This document shows, piece after piece, positions 28,228 to 36,933 of a stretch of 64,000 nt of DNA. Origin of the DNA: Tunicatimonas sp964551335 (lineage in GTDB: Bacteria > Bacteroidota > Bacteroidia > Cytophagales > Cyclobacteriaceae). How positions within the stretch are numbered: position 1 is the stretch's first letter; each line of letters starts with the position of its first letter. Location of the stretch: NCBI GenBank assembly GCA_964551335.1, contig CAZKCO010000036.1, forward strand, positions 6,373-70,372, written 5' to 3'. The notes below the pieces were generated by a model that was not told where the DNA came from, did not search any database, and was given only the letters and a program-made list of their open reading frames with translations. The translations under genes were made by a program, and so were the position numbers.

Positions 28228-28569
28228 ATGGCTGACCAAGAGAAAGACGAGCGCCAAGAAGAGCAACAGCGACGGAATCAAATTAGTATTGAGCTCTCGG
28301 AAGAAATCGCCGAGGGCCAATACGCTAATTTAGCCACAATTGCTCATTCCAACAGCGAATTTGTGATTGATTTTATTCGTTTAATGCCTGGTACTCCCAA
28401 AGCAAAGGTTAAATCTCGGATTATTATTACCCCTGATCACGCTAAGCGGCTGCTTTATGCGCTTCAGGATAATATTGAGAAATTTGAGAATGCATTTGGT
28501 CCAATAAAGCAGTCTGACGAGACTCCAAAATTTCCTATAAATTTTGGGGGAGCAATTGGAGAAGCTTGA
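28228..28569 (+). CDS. DUF3467 family protein
   Basis: 113 residues, small and soluble, with a charged N-terminus rich in Glu, Gln and Arg (about 1-18). The core has EIAEGQYANLATIAHSNSEF (about 26-45), VIDFIRLMPG and VKSRIIITPDHAKRLLYALQ, the recognisable DUF3467 pattern. The start is one base after the rpoC stop, so it is almost surely co-translated with rpoC. No function is known to me. Its fixed place next to the polymerase genes suggests a link to transcription or gene-expression control, which is only an inference. Confidence 0.9.
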   Translation: MADQEKDERQEEQQRRNQISIELSEEIAEGQYANLATIAHSNSEFVIDFIRLMPGTPKAKVKSRIIITPDHAKRLLYALQDNIEKFENAFGPIKQSDETPKFPINFGGAIGEA

Positions 28570-28588
28570 GAACTAATTTGATATATTA

Positions 28589-28621
28589 TTTTGTTATAAA
28601 CCGTCAATTTGGCTAACTTTG
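28589..28621 (+). promoter_or_regulatory. Promoter for the rpsL (str) operon
   Basis: TTTTG at 28589-28593, 20 bases, then TAACTTTG at 28614-28621, a full Bacteroidota promoter match. The rpsL start codon is 43 bases downstream. An inverted repeat (CACCTC at 28622-28627 with GAGGTG at 28638-28643) begins right after the -7 element. Confidence 0.75.
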
Positions 28622-28664
28622 CACCTCAAAAATTAGCGAGGTGAGAAATTAACGATAAATTTTA

Positions 28665-29039
28665 ATGCCTACCATTCAGCAGTTAGTACGAAAAGGAAGG
28701 AAAGAATTAACTTCTAAATCAAAGTCTCCGGCATTAGATGCCTGTCCTCAGCGACGTGGAGTTTGCACTAGAGTATATACTACTACTCCCAAAAAACCCA
28801 ACTCGGCCATGCGCAAAGTTGCGCGGGTTCGGTTGACTAATGGGAGAGAGGTAAATGCCTACATTCCAGGAGAAGGACACAACCTACAGGAGCATTCAAT
28901 TGTTCTGATTCGGGGCGGCCGGGTAAAGGACTTACCCGGAGTGCGATACCACATCATCCGTGGTGCCCTCGATACGGCTGGTGTTAACGGACGATTGCAG
29001 AGACGATCAAAATATGGTGCTAAACGCCCAAAGAAATAA
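28665..29039 (+). CDS. rpsL: 30S ribosomal protein S12
   Basis: 124 residues. The decoding-site loop TTPKKPNSA is at about residues 40-48 and RGGRVKDLPGVRYH near 84-97. Lysines stand at the positions whose replacement gives streptomycin resistance in other bacteria, so the sequence looks wild type. First gene of the str operon. Confidence 0.98.
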   Translation: MPTIQQLVRKGRKELTSKSKSPALDACPQRRGVCTRVYTTTPKKPNSAMRKVARVRLTNGREVNAYIPGEGHNLQEHSIVLIRGGRVKDLPGVRYHIIRGALDTAGVNGRLQRRSKYGAKRPKK

Positions 29040-29056
29040 TCTCATAATTAAGGACA

Positions 29057-29524
29057 ATGAGGAAAGCAAAACCTAAGAAAAGATACGTTCTACCGGATCC
29101 TAAATTCAGAAATACGCTGGTAACGCGTTTCGTTAACTACATGATGGTTGACGGAAAAAAAAGTACTGCATACTCGATATTCTACGATGCAATTGATCTT
29201 GTAGAGCAACGTACCAACGAAGATGGTTTAGAGCTCTGGAAGAAGGCATTGGGCAATGTGATGCCTTCCGTTGAGGTTAAAAGCCGTCGTGTGGGTGGTG
29301 CTACATTTCAGGTTCCCCTAGAGGTTCGGCCAAGCCGAAAAACCTCATTAGGAATTAAATGGCTCATTCGTTACGCGAGAGCCCGTGGCGAGAAGACAAT
29401 GAAGGAACGTTTGGCCGGAGAGATCATAGCAGCCTCCAAAGGTGAAGGTGCCGCGGTCAAGAAAAAAGACGATACGCATCGCATGGCTGATGCAAACAAA
29501 GCTTTCTCACACTTTAGATTCTAA
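29057..29524 (+). CDS. rpsG: 30S ribosomal protein S7
   Basis: 155 residues. S7 starts assembly of the 30S head and lines the E site. Conserved parts are VTRFVNYMMVDGKKSTAYSI near the N-terminus and GGATFQVPLEVRPSRK near residues 80-95. It lies 17 bases after rpsL and seven before fusA. Confidence 0.98.
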   Translation: MRKAKPKKRYVLPDPKFRNTLVTRFVNYMMVDGKKSTAYSIFYDAIDLVEQRTNEDGLELWKKALGNVMPSVEVKSRRVGGATFQVPLEVRPSRKTSLGIKWLIRYARARGEKTMKERLAGEIIAASKGEGAAVKKKDDTHRMADANKAFSHFRF

Positions 29525-29531
29525 AGAAAGA

Positions 29532-31652
29532 ATGAAGCGAGATCTTAAATACACAAGAAATATTGGTATTGCTGCCCACATTGATGCGGGTAAAACCACT
29601 ACTACAGAACGTATTCTGTACTACGCTGGTGTAAGTCACAAAATTGGTGAAGTGCACGACGGTGCTGCTACCATGGACTGGATGGAGCAGGAGCAGGAGC
29701 GTGGAATTACGATTACGTCGGCAGCCACAACAGTGAAGTGGCCTTATCGTGGACAAGATTATCACATCAATATAATCGATACGCCTGGCCACGTGGATTT
29801 TACGGTAGAAGTAAACCGCTCACTACGGGTGTTAGACGGATTGGTGTTTTTGTTCAGTGCCGTAGATGGGGTTGAGCCTCAGTCGGAAACGAACTGGCGC
29901 CTGGCCAATAACTATAATGTCGCGCGAATTGGTTTTGTCAATAAAATGGACCGTCAAGGGGCCGATTTTCTAGGAGTTTGCAAGCAGGTGAAAGAAATGC
30001 TTGGTAGCAATGCTGTGCCGTTGCAACTCCCTATTGGCTCAGAAGAAAACTTTCGTGGAGTAGTTGACTTGGTAAACAATCGCGGTATTATCTGGAATGA
30101 TGAAGACTTAGGTATGACTTTTACGGAAGTACCTATACCGGATGATATGGTCGAAGAAGTAGCAGAATATCGTGAGAAACTATTGGAAGCGGTAGCTGAG
30201 TACGACGAAAGACTCATGGAAAAATATTTTGATGATCCAGAAAGCATTACCGAAGATGAAATTCTGGCTGCTTTACGAGCTGCTACCATCGATATGGCCA
30301 TTGTGCCGATGCTATGTGGTTCTTCCTTTAAAAATAAAGGAGTGCAGACAATGCTCGATTACGTAATGGCTCTTTGTCCTTCTCCGCTTGATCGCGAGCA
30401 GATAAAAGGATTAAACCCCGAGACTGAGGAGGAAGTATTTCGTAAGCCACTTTACGAAGAGCCTTTCTCAGCATTAGCATTTAAAATTGCTACTGACCCC
30501 TACGTAGGTCGCCTGTGCTTTATTAGAGCGTATTCAGGTGTATTAGAGTCTGGTTCATACGTTTACAACACTCGTTCAGATAGTAAGGAGCGTATTAGTC
30601 GTATCTTCCAGATGCATGCAAAGAACCAGAATCAGATAGATAGCTTGGGTGCGGGGGATATTGGTGCAGTTGTCGGTTTTAAAGATATTAAGACTGGGGA
30701 TACCTTATGTGATCAGGATAATAAAATTGTTCTGGAGTCTATGGTATTCCCTGATCCGGTGATTGGTTACGCTATTGAGCCGAAAAAACAAGCTGATGTT
30801 GATAAACTAGGTATGGCAATTTCCAAACTGGTGGAAGAAGATCCAACTCTTCAGGTTAACACTGATGAGGAAACAGGGCAAACTATTCTGCGGGGTATGG
30901 GTGAACTACACCTGGATATTATTATAGATCGTTTGCGACGGGAATTTAAAGTTGAGATTAATCAGGGTGCTCCTCAAGTGGCTTACAAAGAAGCCATTAC
31001 TACTACGGTAGAACATAAGGAAGTCTACAAAAAGCAAACTGGTGGTAGAGGTAAATTTGCCGATATCGTGTTCGAACTCGGACCAATAGACGAAGACCCT
31101 GATCCGAAAGAAGTGAGAAATGGGCTTCAGTTTGTGAACAATATTGTGGGCGGGGTTATCCCTAGAGAATTTATTCCGGCTATTCAGAAAGGGTTTGAGT
31201 CCGCTATGGACAATGGTCCTTTAGCTGGTTACCCTATTGAGCAAATGAAGGTTCGCCTTTTCCACGGTTCATTCCACGATGTGGATTCTGATGCACTGTC
31301 GTTCGAACTTGCTGCCCGACTAGGTTTCAAAGCAGCTACCAAGAAAGCGAAACCTATTTTACTAGAACCAATCATGTCAGTGGAGGTTGTAACCCCCGAT
31401 GAGTATACTGGCTCAGTAACCGGTGACTTAAACCGGCGGCGTGGAATTATGAAAGGAATGGATACCAAAGGTATGGCTCAGGTAATTAAAGCCGATGTTC
31501 CTCTTAGTGAGTTGTTTGGGTACGTAACTGACCTTCGTACTATCACATCAGGACGGGCAGCTGCGACGCTGACTTTCTCGCACTATGATCCGGTTCCTAC
31601 TAATATTGCTGAAACCGTTATTTCTAAAGCTAAAGGCGAGACACAACAATAG
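29532..31652 (+). CDS. fusA: Elongation factor G
   Basis: 706 residues. EF-G drives translocation and, with RRF, ribosome recycling. GTPase motifs are AHIDAGKTTTTE near residues 15-26, DTPGHVDFT and NKMD. I start at the ATG at 29532 (MKRDLKYTRN), which agrees with the family. A longer frame back to 29442 would overlap rpsG and is rejected. Confidence 0.98.
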   Translation: MKRDLKYTRNIGIAAHIDAGKTTTTERILYYAGVSHKIGEVHDGAATMDWMEQEQERGITITSAATTVKWPYRGQDYHINIIDTPGHVDFTVEVNRSLRVLDGLVFLFSAVDGVEPQSETNWRLANNYNVARIGFVNKMDRQGADFLGVCKQVKEMLGSNAVPLQLPIGSEENFRGVVDLVNNRGIIWNDEDLGMTFTEVPIPDDMVEEVAEYREKLLEAVAEYDERLMEKYFDDPESITEDEILAALRAATIDMAIVPMLCGSSFKNKGVQTMLDYVMALCPSPLDREQIKGLNPETEEEVFRKPLYEEPFSALAFKIATDPYVGRLCFIRAYSGVLESGSYVYNTRSDSKERISRIFQMHAKNQNQIDSLGAGDIGAVVGFKDIKTGDTLCDQDNKIVLESMVFPDPVIGYAIEPKKQADVDKLGMAISKLVEEDPTLQVNTDEETGQTILRGMGELHLDIIIDRLRREFKVEINQGAPQVAYKEAITTTVEHKEVYKKQTGGRGKFADIVFELGPIDEDPDPKEVRNGLQFVNNIVGGVIPREFIPAIQKGFESAMDNGPLAGYPIEQMKVRLFHGSFHDVDSDALSFELAARLGFKAATKKAKPILLEPIMSVEVVTPDEYTGSVTGDLNRRRGIMKGMDTKGMAQVIKADVPLSELFGYVTDLRTITSGRAAATLTFSHYDPVPTNIAETVISKAKGETQQ

Positions 31653-31654
31653 TT

Positions 31655-31960
31655 ATGAATCAGAAGATTAGAATTAAACTAAAATCGTACGATCACAACC
31701 TGGTTGATAAATCAGCGGAAAAGATTGTACGGGCAGTAAAAACAACTGGAGCGGTGGTAAGTGGGCCAATTCCTCTACCTACACGCCGGGAAATTTTTAC
31801 GGTGCTTCGCTCGCCGCACGTAAATAAAAAGGCTCGCGAGCAGTTCCAGCTGAGTACGTTCAAGCGGTTGGTAGATATCTACTCTAGCAGTAGCAAAACT
31901 GTTGATGCACTAATGAAGCTTGAATTACCCAGCGGAGTAGATGTAGAGATAAAAGTATAA
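31655..31960 (+). CDS. rpsJ: 30S ribosomal protein S10
   Basis: 101 residues. S10 sits in the 30S head and also serves as NusE in antitermination. IRIKLKSYDHNLVDKSA at the N-terminus and GPIPLPTRREIFTVLRSPHVNKKAREQF near residues 37-63 are typical (shown in part). It follows fusA by two bases and is closed by its own terminator, so it ends the str operon here rather than leading the rplC operon. Confidence 0.97.
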   Translation: MNQKIRIKLKSYDHNLVDKSAEKIVRAVKTTGAVVSGPIPLPTRREIFTVLRSPHVNKKAREQFQLSTFKRLVDIYSSSSKTVDALMKLELPSGVDVEIKV

Positions 31961-31981
31961 AGCAGCCGTTAAAAGGTTGGG

Positions 31982-32017
31982 AATAACCAATTCCGAAATC
32001 GGGATTGGTTATTTTTT
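31982..32017 (+). terminator. Intrinsic terminator after rpsJ
   Basis: Arms 31982-31994 and 32001-32013 pair over 13 bases with one T-G pair, loop of six, followed by a T-run at 32012-32017. It separates the str operon from the rplC operon. Confidence 0.8.
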
Positions 32018-32101
32018 GTGTTATTCAAATTAGTTAAAAAATAGTGAACTACTGTAAGGGCTAAATCGTTGGAACGAGGCGGTTAAATATCAGATAAATT
32101 G

Positions 32102-32132
32102 TTTGTTAAGCAGATAATAATCGCTAAATTTG
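32102..32132 (+). promoter_or_regulatory. Promoter for the rplC (S10-spc) operon
   Basis: TTTG at 32102-32105, 19 bases, then TAAATTTG at 32125-32132, a full match. The start region TTTGCAGTCC (32129-32138) is identical to that of the rpsH promoter. The leader to the rplC start codon is about 50 bases. Confidence 0.8.
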
Positions 32133-32186
32133 CAGTCCTTTACGGAAAAGAGGGATCTTTAGAAACAAAATTACATCCATATTACA

Positions 32187-32819
32187 ATGTCAGGTATTAT
32201 TGGAAAAAAGATTGGGATGACCAGCATGTTTGATGAACAGGGTCGCAATGTAGCTTGTACGGTTGTGGAAGCTGGGCCTTGTGTGGTTACCCACGTAAAA
32301 AATGAAGAATCTGACGGATATAGAGCTGTTCAGTTGGGTTTTGGCGACCGCAAAGATAAGCGCGTTTCTTCTGCTTTGAAGGGGCATTTCAAGCGTGCCA
32401 AAACAACTCCAAAATCTAAGCTGGTTGAGTTTAGAGACTTCCGGGTTGAGTTTGAAGATGAATTAGAGTTAGGTAAAACTATCAGTGCTGGAGATGTATT
32501 CGCTGAAGGCGACTTTGTAGATGCCATTGGCAAGTCTAAGGGTAAAGGTTTTCAAGGAGTTGTGAAGCGTCATGGATTTGCCGGGGTAGGTGATGCAACC
32601 CACGGTCAACACAATCGGCAACGAGCCCCTGGTTCAATTGGCGCATGTTCTTTCCCCTCACGAGTTTTCAAAGGAATGAAAATGGCAGGGCGAGCAGGAG
32701 GAGACCGTGTAAAAATACTGAACCTGAGGGTTCTTAAAATTATTCCGGAAAAGAATTTAGTTCTGGTCAGTGGATCAGTACCTGGGGCTAAAAATTCGAT
32801 TGTTGTATTAGAGAAATAA
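32187..32819 (+). CDS. rplC: 50S ribosomal protein L3
   Basis: 210 residues. The N-terminus GIIGKKIGMTSMF and the central loop near residues 125-155 (GDATHGQHNRQRAPGSIGAC), which reaches the peptidyl transferase centre, are typical. First gene of the long ribosomal operon. Confidence 0.98.
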   Translation: MSGIIGKKIGMTSMFDEQGRNVACTVVEAGPCVVTHVKNEESDGYRAVQLGFGDRKDKRVSSALKGHFKRAKTTPKSKLVEFRDFRVEFEDELELGKTISAGDVFAEGDFVDAIGKSKGKGFQGVVKRHGFAGVGDATHGQHNRQRAPGSIGACSFPSRVFKGMKMAGRAGGDRVKILNLRVLKIIPEKNLVLVSGSVPGAKNSIVVLEK

Positions 32820-32855
32820 TTTCGCAGAAATACGCTCTTAATAAGTTGTTCCGAT

Positions 32856-33500
32856 ATGGAAGTAGCCGTAAAAAATATTAGTGGTGAGGAGACCGGTCGT
32901 TCGGTTAGCCTATCCGAAACTATCTTTGGGGTAGAACCCAACGATCATGCTATCTACCTCGACGTAAAGCAGTATATGGCCAATCAGCGTCAGGGTACGC
33001 ATAAGGCTAAAGAGAGAGCTGAGATAGCTGGTTCAACTCGTAAAATTAAGCGTCAGAAAGGTACTGGTACTGCACGTGCTGGTAGTATCAAATCTCCAAT
33101 CTTCCGTGGTGGTGGACGAATCTTCGGGCCTCGGCCTCGTAATTATGGATTCAAACTAAATAAAAAAGTAAAGCAATTAGCTCGTAAGTCGGCACTTTCA
33201 TATAAAGCAAAAGACGGGCAGATCACAGTGGTTGAGAACTTTAGTTTTGAAGAGCCTAAGACCAAAAATTATCTCAATCTGCTAAACTCTCTTGCCCTTT
33301 CGGATGGGAAGTCTCTCATGGTGTTGCCTGCCGCTGAAAAAAATATTAATCTATCAGCCCGAAATCTGGCAAATGCTAAAGTCACTACGGCCGATAAATT
33401 AAACACCTATGATATTTTAAACGCTCGTCATTTGATTGTGAGTGAAGAAGCTATCCAGATATTGGAGACTATTTTTAACAAAAAGGCTAACGATAATTAA
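32856..33500 (+). CDS. rplD: 50S ribosomal protein L4
   Basis: 214 residues. The exit-tunnel loop has KIKRQKGTGTARAGSIKSP followed by FRGGGRIFGPRPR, near residues 66-95. In gamma-proteobacteria L4 represses the S10 operon through the leader; nothing in this short leader shows that here. Confidence 0.98.
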   Translation: MEVAVKNISGEETGRSVSLSETIFGVEPNDHAIYLDVKQYMANQRQGTHKAKERAEIAGSTRKIKRQKGTGTARAGSIKSPIFRGGGRIFGPRPRNYGFKLNKKVKQLARKSALSYKAKDGQITVVENFSFEEPKTKNYLNLLNSLALSDGKSLMVLPAAEKNINLSARNLANAKVTTADKLNTYDILNARHLIVSEEAIQILETIFNKKANDN

Positions 33501-33502
33501 TT

Positions 33503-33790
33503 ATGAGTGTACTGAAAAAGCCTTTAGTTACCGAGAAGATTTCGGAACAGAACGAGCAAGGAAAATACGGCTTTATCGTAGACAATAAAGCTAACAAACT
33601 GCAAATAAGAGAAGCAGTTGAAAAGATGTACGGTGTAACGGTAGATCGGGTATGGACTATGAACTACCAAGGAAAAGCGAAGACCCGTTACACCAAATCC
33701 GGCGTTATTTCCGGAAAGTCTCCCAACTTTAAGAAAGCCATTGTGCAGGTAGCAGAAGGAGACATTATTGATTTTTACAGTAACGTATAA
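33503..33790 (+). CDS. rplW: 50S ribosomal protein L23
   Basis: 95 residues. L23 lies at the tunnel exit and is the docking site for trigger factor and SRP. KPLVTEKISEQNE at the N-terminus and the NKANKLQIREAVEKMYGV segment are characteristic. Two bases after rplD. Confidence 0.97.
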   Translation: MSVLKKPLVTEKISEQNEQGKYGFIVDNKANKLQIREAVEKMYGVTVDRVWTMNYQGKAKTRYTKSGVISGKSPNFKKAIVQVAEGDIIDFYSNV

Positions 33791-33801
33791 TTTGAGGTAT
33801 T

Positions 33802-34626
33802 ATGGCAGTTAAAAAACTTAGGCCGATAACCCCAGGACAAAGACATAGAGTAGCTCCCGATCTTTCGGAGATTACTACCAATAAACCCGAAAAATCTTTG
33901 GTAGTTACTTTAAAGCGTTCGGGAGGCCGTAACAACCAAGGACGGATGACGATACGCTATAAAGGTGGCGGACACAAACGTAAAATTCGTCTGGTCGATT
34001 TCAAACGGCGTAAGTTTGATATTCCAGCTACTGTAAAAACTATTGAGTACGATCCGAATCGTTCTGCGTTTATCTCGCTCATTGAATATCAAGACGGTGA
34101 AAAAGCTTACATCTTAGCCCCCGTAGGCTTAAAGGTAGGCCAAGAGGTTATCTCGGGTGAGTCAGTGGCGCCCGAAGTCGGAAATGCACTTCCGTTATCA
34201 TCTATCCCCCTGGGTACTATTGTTCATAATATTGAACTGACGCCAGGTAAGGGAGGACAAATGGCCCGAGGAGCTGGTGCCTATGCTCAATTACTGGCCC
34301 GAGAAGGGAAATATGTGACCGTTAAGTTGCCTTCCGGTGAGATGCGTATGATATTATCTACCTGTATGGCGACGGTTGGTTCCGTTTCAAACACTGACCA
34401 TATGAACGTTTCTTACGGAAAAGCTGGGCGTAAGCGTTGGTTAGGACGTCGGCCTAGAACCCGCGGTGTGGCTATGAATCCAGTTGATCACCCAATGGGA
34501 GGTGGTGAAGGAAGAGCTTCCGGTGGTCATCCTCGTTCTAGAAACGGTATCATTGCTAAAGGATACAAGACCCGTCACCCCAAAAAGTACTCTAACCGTT
34601 TAATTGTTAGCAGAAAGAAAAAATAA
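33802..34626 (+). CDS. rplB: 50S ribosomal protein L2
   Basis: 274 residues. GRNNQGRMTIRYKGGGHKR (about residues 41-59) and the C-terminal PVDHPMGGGEGRASGGHP, with the conserved His near the peptidyl transferase centre, identify it clearly. Confidence 0.98.
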   Translation: MAVKKLRPITPGQRHRVAPDLSEITTNKPEKSLVVTLKRSGGRNNQGRMTIRYKGGGHKRKIRLVDFKRRKFDIPATVKTIEYDPNRSAFISLIEYQDGEKAYILAPVGLKVGQEVISGESVAPEVGNALPLSSIPLGTIVHNIELTPGKGGQMARGAGAYAQLLAREGKYVTVKLPSGEMRMILSTCMATVGSVSNTDHMNVSYGKAGRKRWLGRRPRTRGVAMNPVDHPMGGGEGRASGGHPRSRNGIIAKGYKTRHPKKYSNRLIVSRKKK

Positions 34627-34629
34627 TAT

Positions 34630-34908
34630 ATGGCACGTTCATTAAAAAAAGGACCGTACATAGATTTCCGCCTAGAAAAGAAGGTGGAAGCAATGAGCCA
34701 ATCCAACAAGAAATCAGTTATCAAGACCTGGTCTCGCCGATCTATGGTTTCTCCTGATTTTGTAGGTCACACTTTTGCGGTTCATAATGGGAATAAATTC
34801 ATTCCGGTTTATATAACCGAGAATATGGTAGGGCATAAGCTAGGTGAGTTTGCTCCTACGCGTAATTTCCGTGGTCATATTTCTAAGAAAGATAAAGGCA
34901 GACGATAA
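34630..34908 (+). CDS. rpsS: 30S ribosomal protein S19
   Basis: 92 residues. S19 lies in the 30S head with S13. ARSLKKGPYIDFRLEKKV at the start and VGHKLGEFAPTRNFRGH near residues 67-83 are typical. The next start codon (rplV) comes one base after its stop. Confidence 0.98.
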   Translation: MARSLKKGPYIDFRLEKKVEAMSQSNKKSVIKTWSRRSMVSPDFVGHTFAVHNGNKFIPVYITENMVGHKLGEFAPTRNFRGHISKKDKGRR

Positions 34909-34909
34909 T

Positions 34910-35284
34910 ATGGAGGCTGTAGCTAAACTGCGTAATGAACCCACTGCCCCCCGAAAAATGCGATTGGTGGCAGATATGATTAGAGGCAGAAATGTTTACG
35001 ATGCTCTGAATATCCTCAAATTTGAGTCTAAGAGCGGAGCGGCAAAAATTGAAAAATTACTGATTTCTGCTATTGCTAACTGGGAAGAGATAAACGAGGA
35101 CCAGCGCTCTGATGAAGCTGATTTGTACATTAAGGAAATTCGAGTAGATGGAGCACGAATTCTAAAGCGACTTCGCCCTGCTCCTCAGGGAAGAGCACAC
35201 CGCATTCGTAAGCGCTCTAACCACGTTACCTTAATCGTTGATAGTGCCAATAGTTTAGATCAGGAAACTCAATCTGAAGATTAG
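34910..35284 (+). CDS. rplV: 50S ribosomal protein L22
   Basis: 124 residues from the ATG at 34910. The tunnel loop RILKRLRPAPQGRAHRIRKR lies near residues 83-102. A longer frame back to 34844 would overlap rpsS and has no family support. Confidence 0.97.
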   Translation: MEAVAKLRNEPTAPRKMRLVADMIRGRNVYDALNILKFESKSGAAKIEKLLISAIANWEEINEDQRSDEADLYIKEIRVDGARILKRLRPAPQGRAHRIRKRSNHVTLIVDSANSLDQETQSED

Positions 35285-35298
35285 TAAAAGAAATATTC

Positions 35299-36030
35299 AT
35301 GGGACAAAAAGTTAACCCAATCGCTCTTAGGCTAGGAATCATCAAAGGATGGGACTCTAACTGGTACGGTGGAAAAGATTTTTCCGACAAGCTGGTTGAA
35401 GATCACGAAATACGCAAATATATCGATGCCCGTCTAGCTCGTGGGGGAGTTTCAAAGGTAGTGATTGAACGTACGCTCAAGCGTATCACTCTAACTATTC
35501 ACACTGCTCGCCCGGGAGTTGTAATTGGTAAGGGTGGTCAGGAAGTTGATAAGTTAAAGGAAGAGCTAAAAAAGCTAACTGGTAAAGATATTCAAATTAA
35601 TATCTACGAAATTAAGCGACCAGAACTAGATGCCAAACTAATAGGTGATTCTATTGCTCAACAACTGCAAGCCCGAATTTCTTACCGAAGAGCAATGAAG
35701 CAGGCAATTGCTTCGGCCTTACGAGTTGGAGCAGAAGGAATAAAAATTAAAGTTTCAGGACGTTTAGGTGGTGCTGAAATGGCAAGAACTGAACAGTACA
35801 AAGAAGGACGAATTCCGCTTCACACCCTTCGGGCTGATATTGATTACGCTGTTTCCGAAGCAAATACTGTTTACGGTAAAATTGGAATTAAAGTATGGGT
35901 ATTCAAGGGCGAGGTGTTTGGTAAGCGTGATTTATCCCCTAACGTAGGTTCCCAAAGTGGAAACACCGGTGGTGGTGGCCGTTCCGACCGACGTCGTGAG
36001 GGTGGTCGTAGCCGAAGAAGAAACCGATAA
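35299..36030 (+). CDS. rpsC: 30S ribosomal protein S3
   Basis: 243 residues. The KH domain motif TARPGVVIGKGGQEVDKL lies near residues 57-74 and the C-terminal GRLGGAEMARTEQYKEGRIP near 154-173. The tail (about 218-243) is a Gly/Arg-rich stretch, likely RNA-binding. Confidence 0.98.
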   Translation: MGQKVNPIALRLGIIKGWDSNWYGGKDFSDKLVEDHEIRKYIDARLARGGVSKVVIERTLKRITLTIHTARPGVVIGKGGQEVDKLKEELKKLTGKDIQINIYEIKRPELDAKLIGDSIAQQLQARISYRRAMKQAIASALRVGAEGIKIKVSGRLGGAEMARTEQYKEGRIPLHTLRADIDYAVSEANTVYGKIGIKVWVFKGEVFGKRDLSPNVGSQSGNTGGGGRSDRRREGGRSRRRNR

Positions 36031-36041
36031 GATTATAAGCT

Positions 36042-36464
36042 ATGTTACAGCCGAAAAGAACAAAGTATAGAAAAAAGCAGAAAGGTCGAGTTAAAGGGTT
36101 AGCTCAGCGAGGACATACCGTAGCTTTTGGTAGCTTTGGGTTGAAGTCATTGGAGCCAGCCTGGATTACTAGCCGCCAGATTGAAGCAGCCCGTATTGCT
36201 ATGACTCGCTATATGAAAAGGGAAGGGCAGGTATGGATACGAATATTTCCAGACAAGCCTGTTACTAAAAAGCCGGCTGAAGTACGAATGGGTAAAGGTA
36301 AAGGTGCTCCCGAATATTGGGTGGCTACCGTGAAACCCGGTCGTATCATGTTTGAAGTATCTGGAGTGCCTAGTGCAGTAGCTCAGGAAGCGCTACGCTT
36401 AGCTGCTCAAAAACTTCCTATCAAGACAAGATTTGTAGTACGTAAAGATTACGTTGGCAAATAG
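36042..36464 (+). CDS. rplP: 50S ribosomal protein L16
   Basis: 140 residues. L16 helps place A-site tRNA. PKRTKYRKKQKGR at the start, WIRIFPDKPVTKKPAEVRMG near residues 66-85 and GKGAPEYWVA are typical. Confidence 0.98.
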   Translation: MLQPKRTKYRKKQKGRVKGLAQRGHTVAFGSFGLKSLEPAWITSRQIEAARIAMTRYMKREGQVWIRIFPDKPVTKKPAEVRMGKGKGAPEYWVATVKPGRIMFEVSGVPSAVAQEALRLAAQKLPIKTRFVVRKDYVGK

Positions 36465-36465
36465 T

Positions 36466-36660
36466 ATGAAAAACGAAGAAATAAAATCAATGTCGCCAGA
36501 CGAACTGATGGAAGCCCTGAAGGCTGAGCAGGAGAATCTTACTCGACTTAGATTTGCGCACGCAATATCTCCCATTGAGAATCCTACTAAGATTAGGACA
36601 TCTCGTAAAACCATCGCTCGAATAAAAACTGAGTTGCGAGCTAAAGAACTAGCTAACTAA
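36466..36660 (+). CDS. rpmC: 50S ribosomal protein L29
   Basis: 64 residues from the ATG at 36466, one base after the rplP stop. A two-helix protein at the tunnel exit; ENLTRLRFAHAI and the closing TIARIKTELRAKEL are typical. An in-frame start at 36454 lies inside rplP and adds only four residues. Confidence 0.95.
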   Translation: MKNEEIKSMSPDELMEALKAEQENLTRLRFAHAISPIENPTKIRTSRKTIARIKTELRAKELAN

Positions 36661-36667
36661 TATTACT

Positions 36668-36931
36668 ATGGAGACGAAAGAACGCAATCTACGTAAAGAA
36701 CGGATTGGCCAGGTGCTTAGCAACAAGATGGATAAGTCAGTGACTGTAGCTGTTGAGCGAAAAGTGAAGCACCCTATCTATGGGAAGTTTGTTCGAAAAA
36801 CTACCAAGTTTGTTGCTCACGACGAGAATAATGAGTGTGGAATTGGAGACATGGTAAAAATCATGGAGACTCGTCCACTTAGTAAGCATAAACGTTGGCG
36901 TTTAGTAGAAATTATTGAAAGAGCTAAGTAA
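36668..36931 (+). CDS. rpsQ: 30S ribosomal protein S17
   Basis: 87 residues, an OB-fold protein. RIGQVLSNKMDKSVTVAVER (about 12-31) and ETRPLSKHKRWRLVEI near the end are typical. Confidence 0.97.
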   Translation: METKERNLRKERIGQVLSNKMDKSVTVAVERKVKHPIYGKFVRKTTKFVAHDENNECGIGDMVKIMETRPLSKHKRWRLVEIIERAK

Positions 36932-36933
36932 TT

